This document shows, one piece after another, positions 7,507 to 14,137 of a stretch of 21,608 nucleotides of DNA (its first letter is position 1; each line of letters starts with the position of its first letter). The notes under the pieces were generated by a model. That model was not told the DNA's origin and ran no database searches. It worked only from the letters and a program-made list of their open reading frames with translations. A program made the position numbers and the translations under genes. The DNA lies in contig JBEKZL010000123.1 of NCBI GenBank assembly GCA_049509915.1, positions 1 through 21,608 of the forward strand, given 5' to 3'. Source of the stretch: JBEKYD01 sp049509915 (GTDB taxonomy: Bacteria > Acidobacteriota > Terriglobia > Bryobacterales > Bryobacteraceae).

Positions 7507-7642
7507 CATCCAAGCGCCGGAAATGGAGCGCTAGTTTTCGCTTGGCGACAAAACTCCATAGTTCGCCAACAAACTCCGGGGGGGAAATCGCGGCGAGCGG
7601 TGGGTCAGTAAGTGGCCGTAATTCCTGGATTGAGCATTTACT

Positions 7643-8917
7643 TTATTTCGCCGGCCTTTTATAAACTACGCCGCCTTTCATGACGAAGTCGACCCGCTGG
7701 AGCGCGGCGATATCGGCCAGCGGATCGCCGGAGACGGCCACGATGTCGGCCAGATAGCCGGCGTGGAGAGCGCCGATCCGACCCTCCCAGCCGAGCAGCT
7801 TGGCGGCGTTTAAGGTACCGGCGCGGAGAGCTTCGAGCGGGCTCATGCCGTATTCGACCATCAGCACGAACTCGCGTGCCTGGGTACCGTGGGGAAATGG
7901 GCCGACATCGGAGCCCATGGCCATCGGCACGCCGGCGGCGAGCTGTCTGCGGAATTCGGCGGCATGGAGAGAGATCGACTGGCGTTCCCGCTCGGCGGTG
8001 CGCGGGTCGGCGGCCTGTTCGGCGAAGTAAGTCACAATGGCAAAGGTGGGGACGGCGAAGATGCCACGCTCATGCATGAGGCGCATGGTTTCGTCGCTGA
8101 GCTGGTTGGCGTGGTCGATGGAAGCCACTCCGGCGCGAGCGGCGTAGAGCGTGCCGGGTTCGCCGCTGGCATGCACGGCGACGCGCTTGCCGACGCGAGC
8201 GGCCTCCTGTACAGCGGCCGTCAATTCGGCTTCGGTGTATTGATAGGGTGTGTGCAGCTTGCCGCCGGCCACAGAGTCGCGGCCGGTTTCGTAGATCTTG
8301 ACGAAATCCGAACCTTCCTTGAACTGCCGGCGGATGACGGTGACCAGCTCCAGCGCATTATTGGCGATGTCGGCGTTGGAGAGCACGTTTTGGGCGGGAT
8401 TGTAGCCGGCGGCGTCTTCGTGGCCGCCGAGGACATCGATGGCGTTGCCGCTGATGCGGAGGCGCGGGCCGGGGACCAGGCCGCGGTCGATGGCGTTGCG
8501 AACGGCGGTATCGGCCGAGCCGGCGCCCTCGGTGCCCATGTCGCGCTCGGCAGTGAAGCCGCCCATCAGGTCGTCGCGGGCGGCTAGGACGGCGCCGATG
8601 GTGCGCTGCGGCACGGATTCCTGAACGGTCTGGAGGTCTTCGGCGCCCGGGTGCAGGAACAGATGCACGTGGGCGTCGATCAGGCCGGGGACGAGGGTGC
8701 GGCCGCCGAGATCGATCACCTCGGCCGAAGCGGGACGATCGACGCTGGCGCCGACCGCGACGATCTGGTCGCCCTCGACCAGCACTTCCCCGGGGGTAAC
8801 CGCCTTGCCGTTTTCCACATCCACCAGGCGGGCGGCATGCAGCACCGTGGGACGGCTGCCGGACTGGGCCCAGGCGGCAGCGGCCAGGGCGCAATGAACT
8901 AGAAAGCGCAGTTTCAT
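7643..8917 (-). CDS. Exported metal-dependent amidohydrolase (imidazolonepropionase/Xaa-Pro dipeptidase-like)
   Basis: A 424-residue amidohydrolase-superfamily enzyme with a complete metal site: HxH at H83/H85 (DAHVHL), likely carboxylated K207 (FVKIYE), H249 (VAVHASGE), H269 (SIDHAN) and D337 (GSDVG). N-terminal residues 22-75 and the C-terminus (LADIVAVSGDPLADI) form the usual composite beta-sandwich. Residues 1-18 (ending AAAAWAQ) are a signal peptide, so it acts outside the cytoplasm. The motif set fits the imidazolonepropionase-like group that includes secreted Xaa-Pro dipeptidases; the substrate is not predictable. It lies 52 nt downstream of the GntR gene in the same direction. A TAAAAT (complement of 8932-8937), 14 nt before the ATG, could give it its own promoter; no strong Shine-Dalgarno is seen. 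Confidence 0.85.
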   Translation of the reverse strand: MKLRFLVHCALAAAAWAQSGSRPTVLHAARLVDVENGKAVTPGEVLVEGDQIVAVGASVDRPASAEVIDLGGRTLVPGLIDAHVHLFLHPGAEDLQTVQESVPQRTIGAVLAARDDLMGGFTAERDMGTEGAGSADTAVRNAIDRGLVPGPRLRISGNAIDVLGGHEDAAGYNPAQNVLSNADIANNALELVTVIRRQFKEGSDFVKIYETGRDSVAGGKLHTPYQYTEAELTAAVQEAARVGKRVAVHASGEPGTLYAARAGVASIDHANQLSDETMRLMHERGIFAVPTFAIVTYFAEQAADPRTAERERQSISLHAAEFRRQLAAGVPMAMGSDVGPFPHGTQAREFVLMVEYGMSPLEALRAGTLNAAKLLGWEGRIGALHAGYLADIVAVSGDPLADIAALQRVDFVMKGGVVYKRPAK

Positions 8918-8969
8918 GGCGGGTTCTGCCTATTTTAAACGGAAAATCGGAGGCGGAAGGTGCCCCCGT

Positions 8970-9767
8970 TTATTCCGGCTGCACAAGCTGAGCGTAGAAC
9001 TTGGTGCGGTCGCCGCGGTGCTTGGCGACGAAGTATTCGAGAGGGGTGCCATCGGCGACCAGGCCGATGCTCTTGAGCAGCAGGGCCGGGCTGCCTGCTT
9101 TGAGGCGGAGCAGACGAGCGTCGGCCCGGTCCAGGCTGATCGCCTCGATGGTGCGAAAACCGCGGACGATTCTCAAACCGAATTCGATGGCCAGGGTCTC
9201 GTGGAGCGAGCGGTCGGTCAGGTCCTCACGGGCCAGCGAGGCGCACAGCCTTTCCGGCAAATACGAAACTACCAGCACCTGCGGTTCGCCATCAAGGAAT
9301 CTCAGCCGGTTCAGCATCAGGACGGAATCGCCGCGGAGAATTTTCAAAACCTCGGCGACTTCGGCGTCCGCCGGGACAACCTCGCAGCCGAGGATCTTGG
9401 TGGAGGTTTTCCGCCCGTGCGCGGCAGCGTCCTGTTGGAACCCCTGAAGGTTCTGCATCAGGCCGCCCTCATACTTCGGCGACGCGACTTTGGTCCGTTT
9501 GCCGTTCTGCTTGATTACCAATCCCTTGCGCTCCAGGTCGACCAGGGCTTGGCGGACAACGGTGCGGCTGATGCCGAGCGTGGCGCACATCTCCTGCTCG
9601 CTCGGCAGGAACTGGCCCGGCCGCCAATCGCCGGACTCCACCCGGGCGGCAACGTAGGTACTGAGCTGAAAATAGTATGGGACCGGGTCTCGCTGTTGGA
9701 TCACTCCCGCGCCGTCGAACGGCACGCTTTGAGCGATTTTCGGTTCCCTCGCGGGCGTCGCGTTCAT
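8970..9767 (-). CDS. GntR-family regulator, HutC/UTRA type
   Basis: A 265-residue transcription factor. Residues 28-97 are a GntR winged helix-turn-helix (YYFQLSTYV, the signature LPSEQEM at 54-60, then SRTVVRQALVDLERKGLV). Residues about 105-262 are a UTRA ligand-binding domain (GFRTIEAI, then PALLLKSIGLVADGTPLEYFVAKHRGD). UTRA regulators such as NagR, TreR and DasR usually respond to sugar phosphates. The start at 9767 follows AAGGGA at nine nucleotides; ATG at 9818 would add 17 residues with no Shine-Dalgarno. The open frame continues to 10289, but that extension is antisense to the isomerase fusion and lacks domain features. The gene is divergent from the isomerase-dehydrogenase gene with overlapping promoter elements between them, so it probably controls that gene and itself. 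Confidence 0.88.
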   Translation of the reverse strand: MNATPAREPKIAQSVPFDGAGVIQQRDPVPYYFQLSTYVAARVESGDWRPGQFLPSEQEMCATLGISRTVVRQALVDLERKGLVIKQNGKRTKVASPKYEGGLMQNLQGFQQDAAAHGRKTSTKILGCEVVPADAEVAEVLKILRGDSVLMLNRLRFLDGEPQVLVVSYLPERLCASLAREDLTDRSLHETLAIEFGLRIVRGFRTIEAISLDRADARLLRLKAGSPALLLKSIGLVADGTPLEYFVAKHRGDRTKFYAQLVQPE

Positions 9768-9837
9768 TCTCGCCGTTCCCTTATTGCGCCTCGAGCCCGG
9801 CCGCGTGTCTCGCGGCATTGACAGGAGGATTCGCAGG

Positions 9838-9874
9838 TTGCTACCGTTTAATCCTGTGATTATAGCATTATAGG
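9838..9874. promoter_or_regulatory. Overlapping divergent promoters and ATTATAG direct repeat between gntR and the fusion gene
   Basis: The heptamer ATTATAG occurs twice in tandem (9859-9865 and 9867-9873), eight nucleotides apart. Each copy gives a perfect minus-strand TATAAT (for gntR). The plus strand reads TATAGC (9861-9866), with TTGCTA at 9838-9843 and a 17-nt spacer, and TATAGG (9869-9874), seven nucleotides before the TTG start at 9882. Both genes could thus be fired from the same 16 bp, and a regulator bound there would control both directions. No -35 is obvious for the minus strand. Confidence 0.45.
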
Positions 9875-9881
9875 ACGAATC

Positions 9882-11414
9882 TTGAACCTGCCATTTGCCT
9901 TCGACGTCCTGCTGGACGCGAGCCGCCTGTCGCGGTTCGACCGTCACATCGAGCGGCGCCTTTCCTCGATGCGGGGCCAGTATTCGAATCCCGACGCCTG
10001 CCGGCGCCTGATCGAATCCGGCGATCCAGCCATCTACGAAGTTTACGAAATCGCACGGCCGGAGGTCGCCGGCGAACTGCGCACGGGGCTCTCGGTGGTT
10101 CACGCCGGCCGCGTGGGCGACGAGTATTTTATGACCAAGGGGCACTTCCACGCGGTGGTCGATACGGCGGAAACCTATTACTGCGTCAAGGGACGCGGGT
10201 TGCTGCTGATGGAGAACCTGCAGGGGGACTGGCACGTTGAGGAACTGCTGCCTGGCCGCGCCGTATACGTGGCGCCGGGCTGGGCGCACCGCTCGATCAA
10301 CACCGGCGAGGAAGAAGACCTGGCGACGCTATTCACCTACCCGGCCGACGCGGGGCACGATTATGGCACCATCGAGCGGCACGGCTTCCGCAAGCGGGTG
10401 GTGAGCCGGGAGGGCCGGTACCAGGTGGTCGACAACTTTAATTGGCTGCCGCCGCGCGTTACCAAGACCCGGCCCACCATGTATTTTTTCGGCGTCACCA
10501 CGGCCAAATCGTCCATTATGAAGGTCTTTCCGCTGTGGATGAAGGAACTCGGCCGGGAAGATGCTGTCATTGAGGGCGTCGATTTCGAGCTTCACGACGA
10601 CCGGCAAAACTACCGGCGCGCGGTGGCGCAAATCAAGTACGATCCGCTCTCGCTGGGAGCGCTGGTGACCACCCACAAGGTCAATCTGCTCGAAGCCGCC
10701 CGCGACATGTTCGATTACCTCGACCCCTTTGCGGCAACCTGCGGCGAGGTATCGAGCATATCGAAGAATGGAACGTCGCTCGCTGGCCATGCCAAGGATC
10801 CGGTCACCTCCGGGCTAAGCCTGGATGCAGTGCTGGGCAAAGGCTATTTTGCCCGGACGGGCGCGCACGTGCTGTGCTTCGGGGCCGGTGGATCGACCAC
10901 GGCCATCGCCTTGCATCTCGCCCGCAAGCCGGACCAGGCGGATCGGCCGCGGCGCATGGTGGTGGTGAACCGCTCCGCGGGCCGACTGGACTCGCTGGCG
11001 CGAATGGTAGCCGGGCTCGACACGGATATCGAGTTCGAGTACCACTGCAACGTGCTGGGGGCGTTCAACGACGAACTGATGGGCAAGTTGCCGCCGGCCT
11101 CGGTGGTGATCAACGCCACCGGGATGGGAAAGGATTTGCCGGGATCGCCCATCACCGATCGCGGGTTGTTTCCGGTTGGTGGCGTGGCGTGGGAGCTGAA
11201 CTATCGCGGTGAGCTTCCATTCTTGCACCAGGCGCTGGCGCAGCACGAAACCCGGCAAGTGCGCGTCGAGGACGGCTGGCTGTATTTCCTCCACGGCTGG
11301 ACGCAGGGGATCGCCGAAGTTCTGAAAGTCCGGATCGACGAGCCGCTGTTTCAACGGCTCGCCGCGATTGCCGGCGCCGTCTGCCAACCGGCGCTACCGC
11401 CGTCGGCGCGGTGA
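9882..11414 (+). CDS. Fusion of cupin-type glucose-6-phosphate isomerase and shikimate-dehydrogenase-like oxidoreductase
   Basis: A 510-residue two-domain protein. Residues about 30-185 are a cupin glucose-6-phosphate isomerase of the archaeal (Pyrococcus) type: metal ligands H88, H90 and E97 (TKGHFH, then TAETYY), H136 (APGWAHRSIN) and the family signature YPADAGHDYGTI (153-164). This class interconverts glucose-6-phosphate and fructose-6-phosphate. Residues about 198-500 have the shikimate-dehydrogenase fold: FFGVTTAKS (202-210), a Lys segment GALVTTHK (K266 at the AroE catalytic Lys position), D306, the nucleotide-binding loop GAGGSTTA (334-341), VVNRSAGR, NATGMG (411-416) and a C-terminal GWTQGIAEVL. 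The substrate motif differs from AroE (usual NVTxPxK; here VTTHK, one residue shorter), so shikimate is unlikely. The start is TTG at 9882, with AGGACG at 9872-9877 too close to be a good Shine-Dalgarno. The frame is uninterrupted, so the fusion is genuine in this sequence. It is divergent from the UTRA regulator, which suggests a phosphosugar substrate. Confidence 0.88.
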   Translation: MNLPFAFDVLLDASRLSRFDRHIERRLSSMRGQYSNPDACRRLIESGDPAIYEVYEIARPEVAGELRTGLSVVHAGRVGDEYFMTKGHFHAVVDTAETYYCVKGRGLLLMENLQGDWHVEELLPGRAVYVAPGWAHRSINTGEEEDLATLFTYPADAGHDYGTIERHGFRKRVVSREGRYQVVDNFNWLPPRVTKTRPTMYFFGVTTAKSSIMKVFPLWMKELGREDAVIEGVDFELHDDRQNYRRAVAQIKYDPLSLGALVTTHKVNLLEAARDMFDYLDPFAATCGEVSSISKNGTSLAGHAKDPVTSGLSLDAVLGKGYFARTGAHVLCFGAGGSTTAIALHLARKPDQADRPRRMVVVNRSAGRLDSLARMVAGLDTDIEFEYHCNVLGAFNDELMGKLPPASVVINATGMGKDLPGSPITDRGLFPVGGVAWELNYRGELPFLHQALAQHETRQVRVEDGWLYFLHGWTQGIAEVLKVRIDEPLFQRLAAIAGAVCQPALPPSAR

Positions 11415-11429
11415 TTGCGGGACGAGCCC

Positions 11430-13070
11430 TTACTGGATTGTCGCCACTGTGTTGTTCGATACAAACACGGTGAAGATGCCTGCATCGAGTCCCGGCGAGC
11501 CGGCCACGGTGAAGGTGGTCTCGGGAATACCCGCGATCGAGACATTGACTCCCCTCTTGATCGGGTTAGAGCTTCCATAACCGTTGGTGGGAAGCAGATT
11601 GAGGATCACGGAGGGAACCGTGAATGTTCCCGCGGCGGCATCGGCGTCGCACACGATGAAGGCCCAGGAGTTGAGCGACCCCACCGGAAGGCCGCTGATC
11701 AGGAAGATGCTGGCCACCTGGTATGCCGAGCCTCCGGTCCACGTCAGGGTCAGGTCCTGCGCGCGGTTGACGGTGGCGGGGATGTTGGTGGGCACAAGGT
11801 AGGGAGGAAGCGTCAACGTCCAGTTGAAAGGTCCAACGCCCGATCCGCCGGAGCCGTTTGCAGCCGTATAACTTCCGGGTTGAATATAGGTGGACGGCGC
11901 GATGGCGAGATCGGCCGCGAAGTAACCCCCGGAGCTCACCGGGACGGTCTGAGTTCCGCCGGGTCCGGTAATCGCCAGGTCCGGGCCCACATTCAGATAG
12001 GTCGGCTGAATCGGATCCACAAGTGCCGTCTCGATCGAACTTCCCCCGATCTCATAGGCCAAACAACTGCCGATGGATGGGCCGTAATAGCCTCCATACG
12101 ACCGGATGAGGCTGTTAAGAGGGTAGGTCCCGAAATATCCCAGCAGACTGTCGTTTCCGGTGGCGATGCGGCTGACGACGACGCCCCCGAGGTTCAGAGA
12201 GCCTTTGGCGACCGCCGTTTGCAGGTTAGCCGAGGTCAGGAAGCCAAAACCGTCGTTGCAAGTGGTTTGCCCGGCCGGGGCGATGGGTAAGGTGGTGACG
12301 TTGCCTGTCACTCCCTTGACCAGAACGGCTATGGACGTCTTGCACCCGCCGCTGACTCCTGTCGGTACGGTGAAGTCGATCTGATCGAGCGCCGGGGAGC
12401 TGCCCCGTCCGCCGTAGAGCACCGTCGCCGGTTGGCTTTCGACGAAGACCTCCACACCCGTTTTCAAATCGACCTGGGTCGGCGGCTCGGTTTCGTCGCC
12501 GGTCACCGCACCCAGGCCGCTGCCCCACAGAATCAAGTCCTCGCCCGGATGGGCGGGGTTGATCATGGTGATCACGTTGTAGCTCAGATCGGTAACCACC
12601 CCGGACCCGGTACCGGCGCTATTCAACGTAACCATGGCGAAGTTCGCGGCCAGAACCTGGACCGAAATCGAGCTCGTTCCGCCGTTGTAGGAGAGCGTAA
12701 TCGTCCCGGTTCCCGTGGGCGTCGCCGAAGGAAGAATGGCGTTGACCTGGGTGGCGCTGACGTAGTCCATAATACAGGTTTCGGTCACGCTGCCGACCGT
12801 GACCCGGACCGTGGTTCCGTTCAGACCCTGCGTGGTAGGCAATGGATAGGCCTGGACCTGCTGTGGAGTGGAGGGGCCAAGCGCGGTCCCAACAAGGGCG
12901 AAGAAAGCGCCTTGCGCAATCCCGGAATTGGGCAAGCCCGGAGGGATCCATGCGGTATTATAGACTCCGGTGATGGCGGGAGCGGCGGCCAAGGCGCCGG
13001 CACAGGCGAGCACGAGCGCAGTAAAGCGAACCAGCCGCCCGCGGGCCAGGTGGTTCCAACGGTTTTTCAT
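11430..13070 (-). CDS. Secreted TIGR03437-type (Solibacter C-terminal) beta-rich protein
   Basis: A 546-residue protein with a basic N-terminus and signal peptide (hydrophobic residues about 14-28, ending ALAAAP). Residues about 45-270 match, from memory, the pattern of the acidobacterial TIGR03437 region: FFALVGTALGP, then VSATQVNAILPSATPTGTGT, a PAHPGEDLILWGSGLGAVTG loop, and DQIDFTVPTGVSGGCK. Residues about 440-546 carry a second motif set seen in such proteins (LTWTGG, then FIVCDADAAAGTFTVPSVIL, ending GLDAGIFTVF). Gly/Ser/Thr are abundant and no catalytic motif is seen, so a structural or binding role outside the cell is likely but unproven. The start at 13070 follows GAGGAG with eight nucleotides of spacing; an in-frame start at 13112 would add 14 residues before the signal peptide. 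It converges on the fusion gene with a 15-nt gap. Confidence 0.75.
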   Translation of the reverse strand: MKNRWNHLARGRLVRFTALVLACAGALAAAPAITGVYNTAWIPPGLPNSGIAQGAFFALVGTALGPSTPQQVQAYPLPTTQGLNGTTVRVTVGSVTETCIMDYVSATQVNAILPSATPTGTGTITLSYNGGTSSISVQVLAANFAMVTLNSAGTGSGVVTDLSYNVITMINPAHPGEDLILWGSGLGAVTGDETEPPTQVDLKTGVEVFVESQPATVLYGGRGSSPALDQIDFTVPTGVSGGCKTSIAVLVKGVTGNVTTLPIAPAGQTTCNDGFGFLTSANLQTAVAKGSLNLGGVVVSRIATGNDSLLGYFGTYPLNSLIRSYGGYYGPSIGSCLAYEIGGSSIETALVDPIQPTYLNVGPDLAITGPGGTQTVPVSSGGYFAADLAIAPSTYIQPGSYTAANGSGGSGVGPFNWTLTLPPYLVPTNIPATVNRAQDLTLTWTGGSAYQVASIFLISGLPVGSLNSWAFIVCDADAAAGTFTVPSVILNLLPTNGYGSSNPIKRGVNVSIAGIPETTFTVAGSPGLDAGIFTVFVSNNTVATIQ

Positions 13071-13131
13071 ATCGCATTCTCCTCTATCGAATACGGCGCA
13101 ATCTCGAAGCAAATCACGCCAGGCGGGATGA

Positions 13132-13137
13132 TAAAAT
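13132..13137 (+). promoter_or_regulatory. Candidate -10 element of the ECF sigma gene
   Basis: TAAAAT ends seven nucleotides before the GTG at 13145, so transcription would begin at or next to the start codon. No -35 matching the housekeeping consensus lies upstream; an ECF-type -35 cannot be excluded. Confidence 0.25.
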
Positions 13138-13144
13138 CGAAGGC

Positions 13145-13714
13145 GTGGTGGATGGTCCCGGGGAAGTGACCGTGTGGCTGGAGCGCTGGTCGCAGGGAGA
13201 GACGCAGGCGCTGGAGCAGCTCGCGCCGCTAGTATACGACCAACTGCGCAAGGTGGCCGACGGGCTGCTGCATCACGAACGGCTGGACCACACGCTGCAG
13301 CCGACCGCGCTGGTGCATGAGGTGTTTTTGCAGTTGGTCAATCTCCATCGCGTGACCCTCAGCGACCGGGCTCACTTTTTCACCTTCGCGGCAAAACTGA
13401 TGCGCCGTATCCTGATCGATCACGCCCGCCGGATGAAAGCCTCCAAGCGGTGGCTGGCCTTGGACCGTATCCCGCTGAACGCTGAGCTTTGCTGGGTAGG
13501 TCCGGCGGGCACCGACACGCTCGATCTTTCGCTGGCATTGGACGAACTGGAAGCCACCGACGTGGAAAAGGCCCGCGCGCTGGAACTGCGCTACTTTCTG
13601 GGTTGCACGGTGGAGGAAACGGCGGGGGTGCTGGGCATCTCGCCCTCGACGGTCGATCGCGGAGTGCGCTTCTCATTGGCGTGGCTGCACCAGCGGCTGG
13701 GCCCGACGGGGTGA
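13145..13714 (+). CDS. ECF-type sigma factor (kinase-linked group)
   Basis: A 189-residue group 4 sigma factor. Region 2 spans about 10-90 (WSQGETQALEQLAPLVYDQL, then TALVHEVFLQLV and FAAKLMRRILIDHARR); region 4 spans about 130-186 with a helix-turn-helix at 154-178 (TVEETAGVLGISPSTVDR). The layout matches, from memory, the TIGR02999 group common in Planctomycetes and Acidobacteria. Canonical ECF factors have an acidic DxED-like motif at the start of region 2.2; here the segment is LQPTALVHE (51-59) with Thr54 and no Asp. No classical anti-sigma gene is adjacent, but a kinase lies 419 nt downstream. The GTG at 13145 is the earliest plausible start; GTG at 13148 and 13166 are alternatives. A GAAGG immediately before it is too close to act as a normal Shine-Dalgarno. 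The gene is divergent from the TIGR03437-type gene. Confidence 0.85.
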   Translation: MVDGPGEVTVWLERWSQGETQALEQLAPLVYDQLRKVADGLLHHERLDHTLQPTALVHEVFLQLVNLHRVTLSDRAHFFTFAAKLMRRILIDHARRMKASKRWLALDRIPLNAELCWVGPAGTDTLDLSLALDELEATDVEKARALELRYFLGCTVEETAGVLGISPSTVDRGVRFSLAWLHQRLGPTG

Positions 13715-13759
13715 AGCGGGATGGTGTGGAGAACTTGTAGAATCGAGAACAGAAAGCAG

Positions 13760-14014
13760 ATGTTGAGCGAAGCGCAACTTCTCACCATCGCACTTGCCAC
13801 GGTCCCAACCATCCTGGTGATTGCCATTGGGATTCTCCTGAACAATCACCGGCTGGTCGATATGAAGGACCGGCTGGGCGACATCAACGACACCCTTCTG
13901 GCCGAGATCAAGGCTGGAGACGCCGCCATCCTCTCCCAGATGGTGACGTATCAGATGGACATCATTTCTAAAATCGCCGCGCTCGATAATCGGATCACCC
14001 GGCTGGACCGATAA
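13760..14014 (+). CDS. Small membrane-anchored coiled-coil protein
   Basis: An 84-residue protein with one hydrophobic helix (residues 7-27, LLTIALATVPTILVIAIGILL) followed by a charged helical region with heptad-like spacing (DMKDRLGDINDTLLAEI, then IISKIAALDNRITRLDR). It looks like a single-pass protein whose coiled-coil tail could self-associate or dock on a partner. I do not recognise a family. ATG at 13760 is preferred because it starts directly before the membrane helix; an in-frame start at 13721 adds 13 basic residues. It lies between the sigma factor and the kinase, same direction, with gaps of 45 and 119 nt, so it may belong to that signalling unit. A TAGAAT at 13738-13743 could be its own -10. 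Confidence 0.6.
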   Translation: MLSEAQLLTIALATVPTILVIAIGILLNNHRLVDMKDRLGDINDTLLAEIKAGDAAILSQMVTYQMDIISKIAALDNRITRLDR

Positions 14015-14043
14015 TACTTCCCACAAAATAGTCCCGTCCCGCT

Positions 14044-14073
14044 TTGGCGATGGCGGTCCAGTTAGTGTATGAT
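14044..14073 (+). promoter_or_regulatory. Candidate promoter of the kinase gene
   Basis: TTGGCG (14044-14049), an 18-nt spacer and TATGAT (14068-14073) form a sigma70-like promoter. The predicted start of transcription coincides with the ATG at 14081, which opens an 18-codon frame overlapping the kinase start. Confidence 0.4.
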
Positions 14074-14080
14074 TTGCGAA

Positions 14081-14137
14081 ATGCCGGTTGCCGTCGTCTG
14101 TGAAGCGGGGTGCCGTCGGGGGCACGTCTCGCCATGA
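14081..14137 (+). CDS. Possible 18-codon leader frame coupled to the kinase
   Basis: ATG at 14081 opens a frame encoding MPVAVVCEAGCRRGHVSP that ends in TGA at 14135-14137, overlapping the kinase ATG (14134-14136) as ATGA. The kinase start itself has no close Shine-Dalgarno, so reinitiation after this leader would explain its translation. The leader could be translated from a leaderless mRNA made by the promoter just upstream. No homologue is known to me; the case rests on geometry only. Confidence 0.3.
   Translation: MPVAVVCEAGCRRGHVSP

Noticed and set aside
7889..8587. 232-codon plus-strand frame inside the amidohydrolase
   Set aside because: Gly/Ala/Val-rich antisense frame without motif; the amidohydrolase has a full metal site on the other strand.
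9768..10289. 5' extension of the GntR frame
   Set aside because: It would overlap the fusion gene antisense by 400 nt and adds residues unlike GntR proteins; the start at 9767 has a usable Shine-Dalgarno.
12432..13169. 245-codon plus-strand frame opposite the TIGR03437-type gene
   Set aside because: Low-complexity composition, no domain, antisense to a gene with a signal peptide and Shine-Dalgarno.
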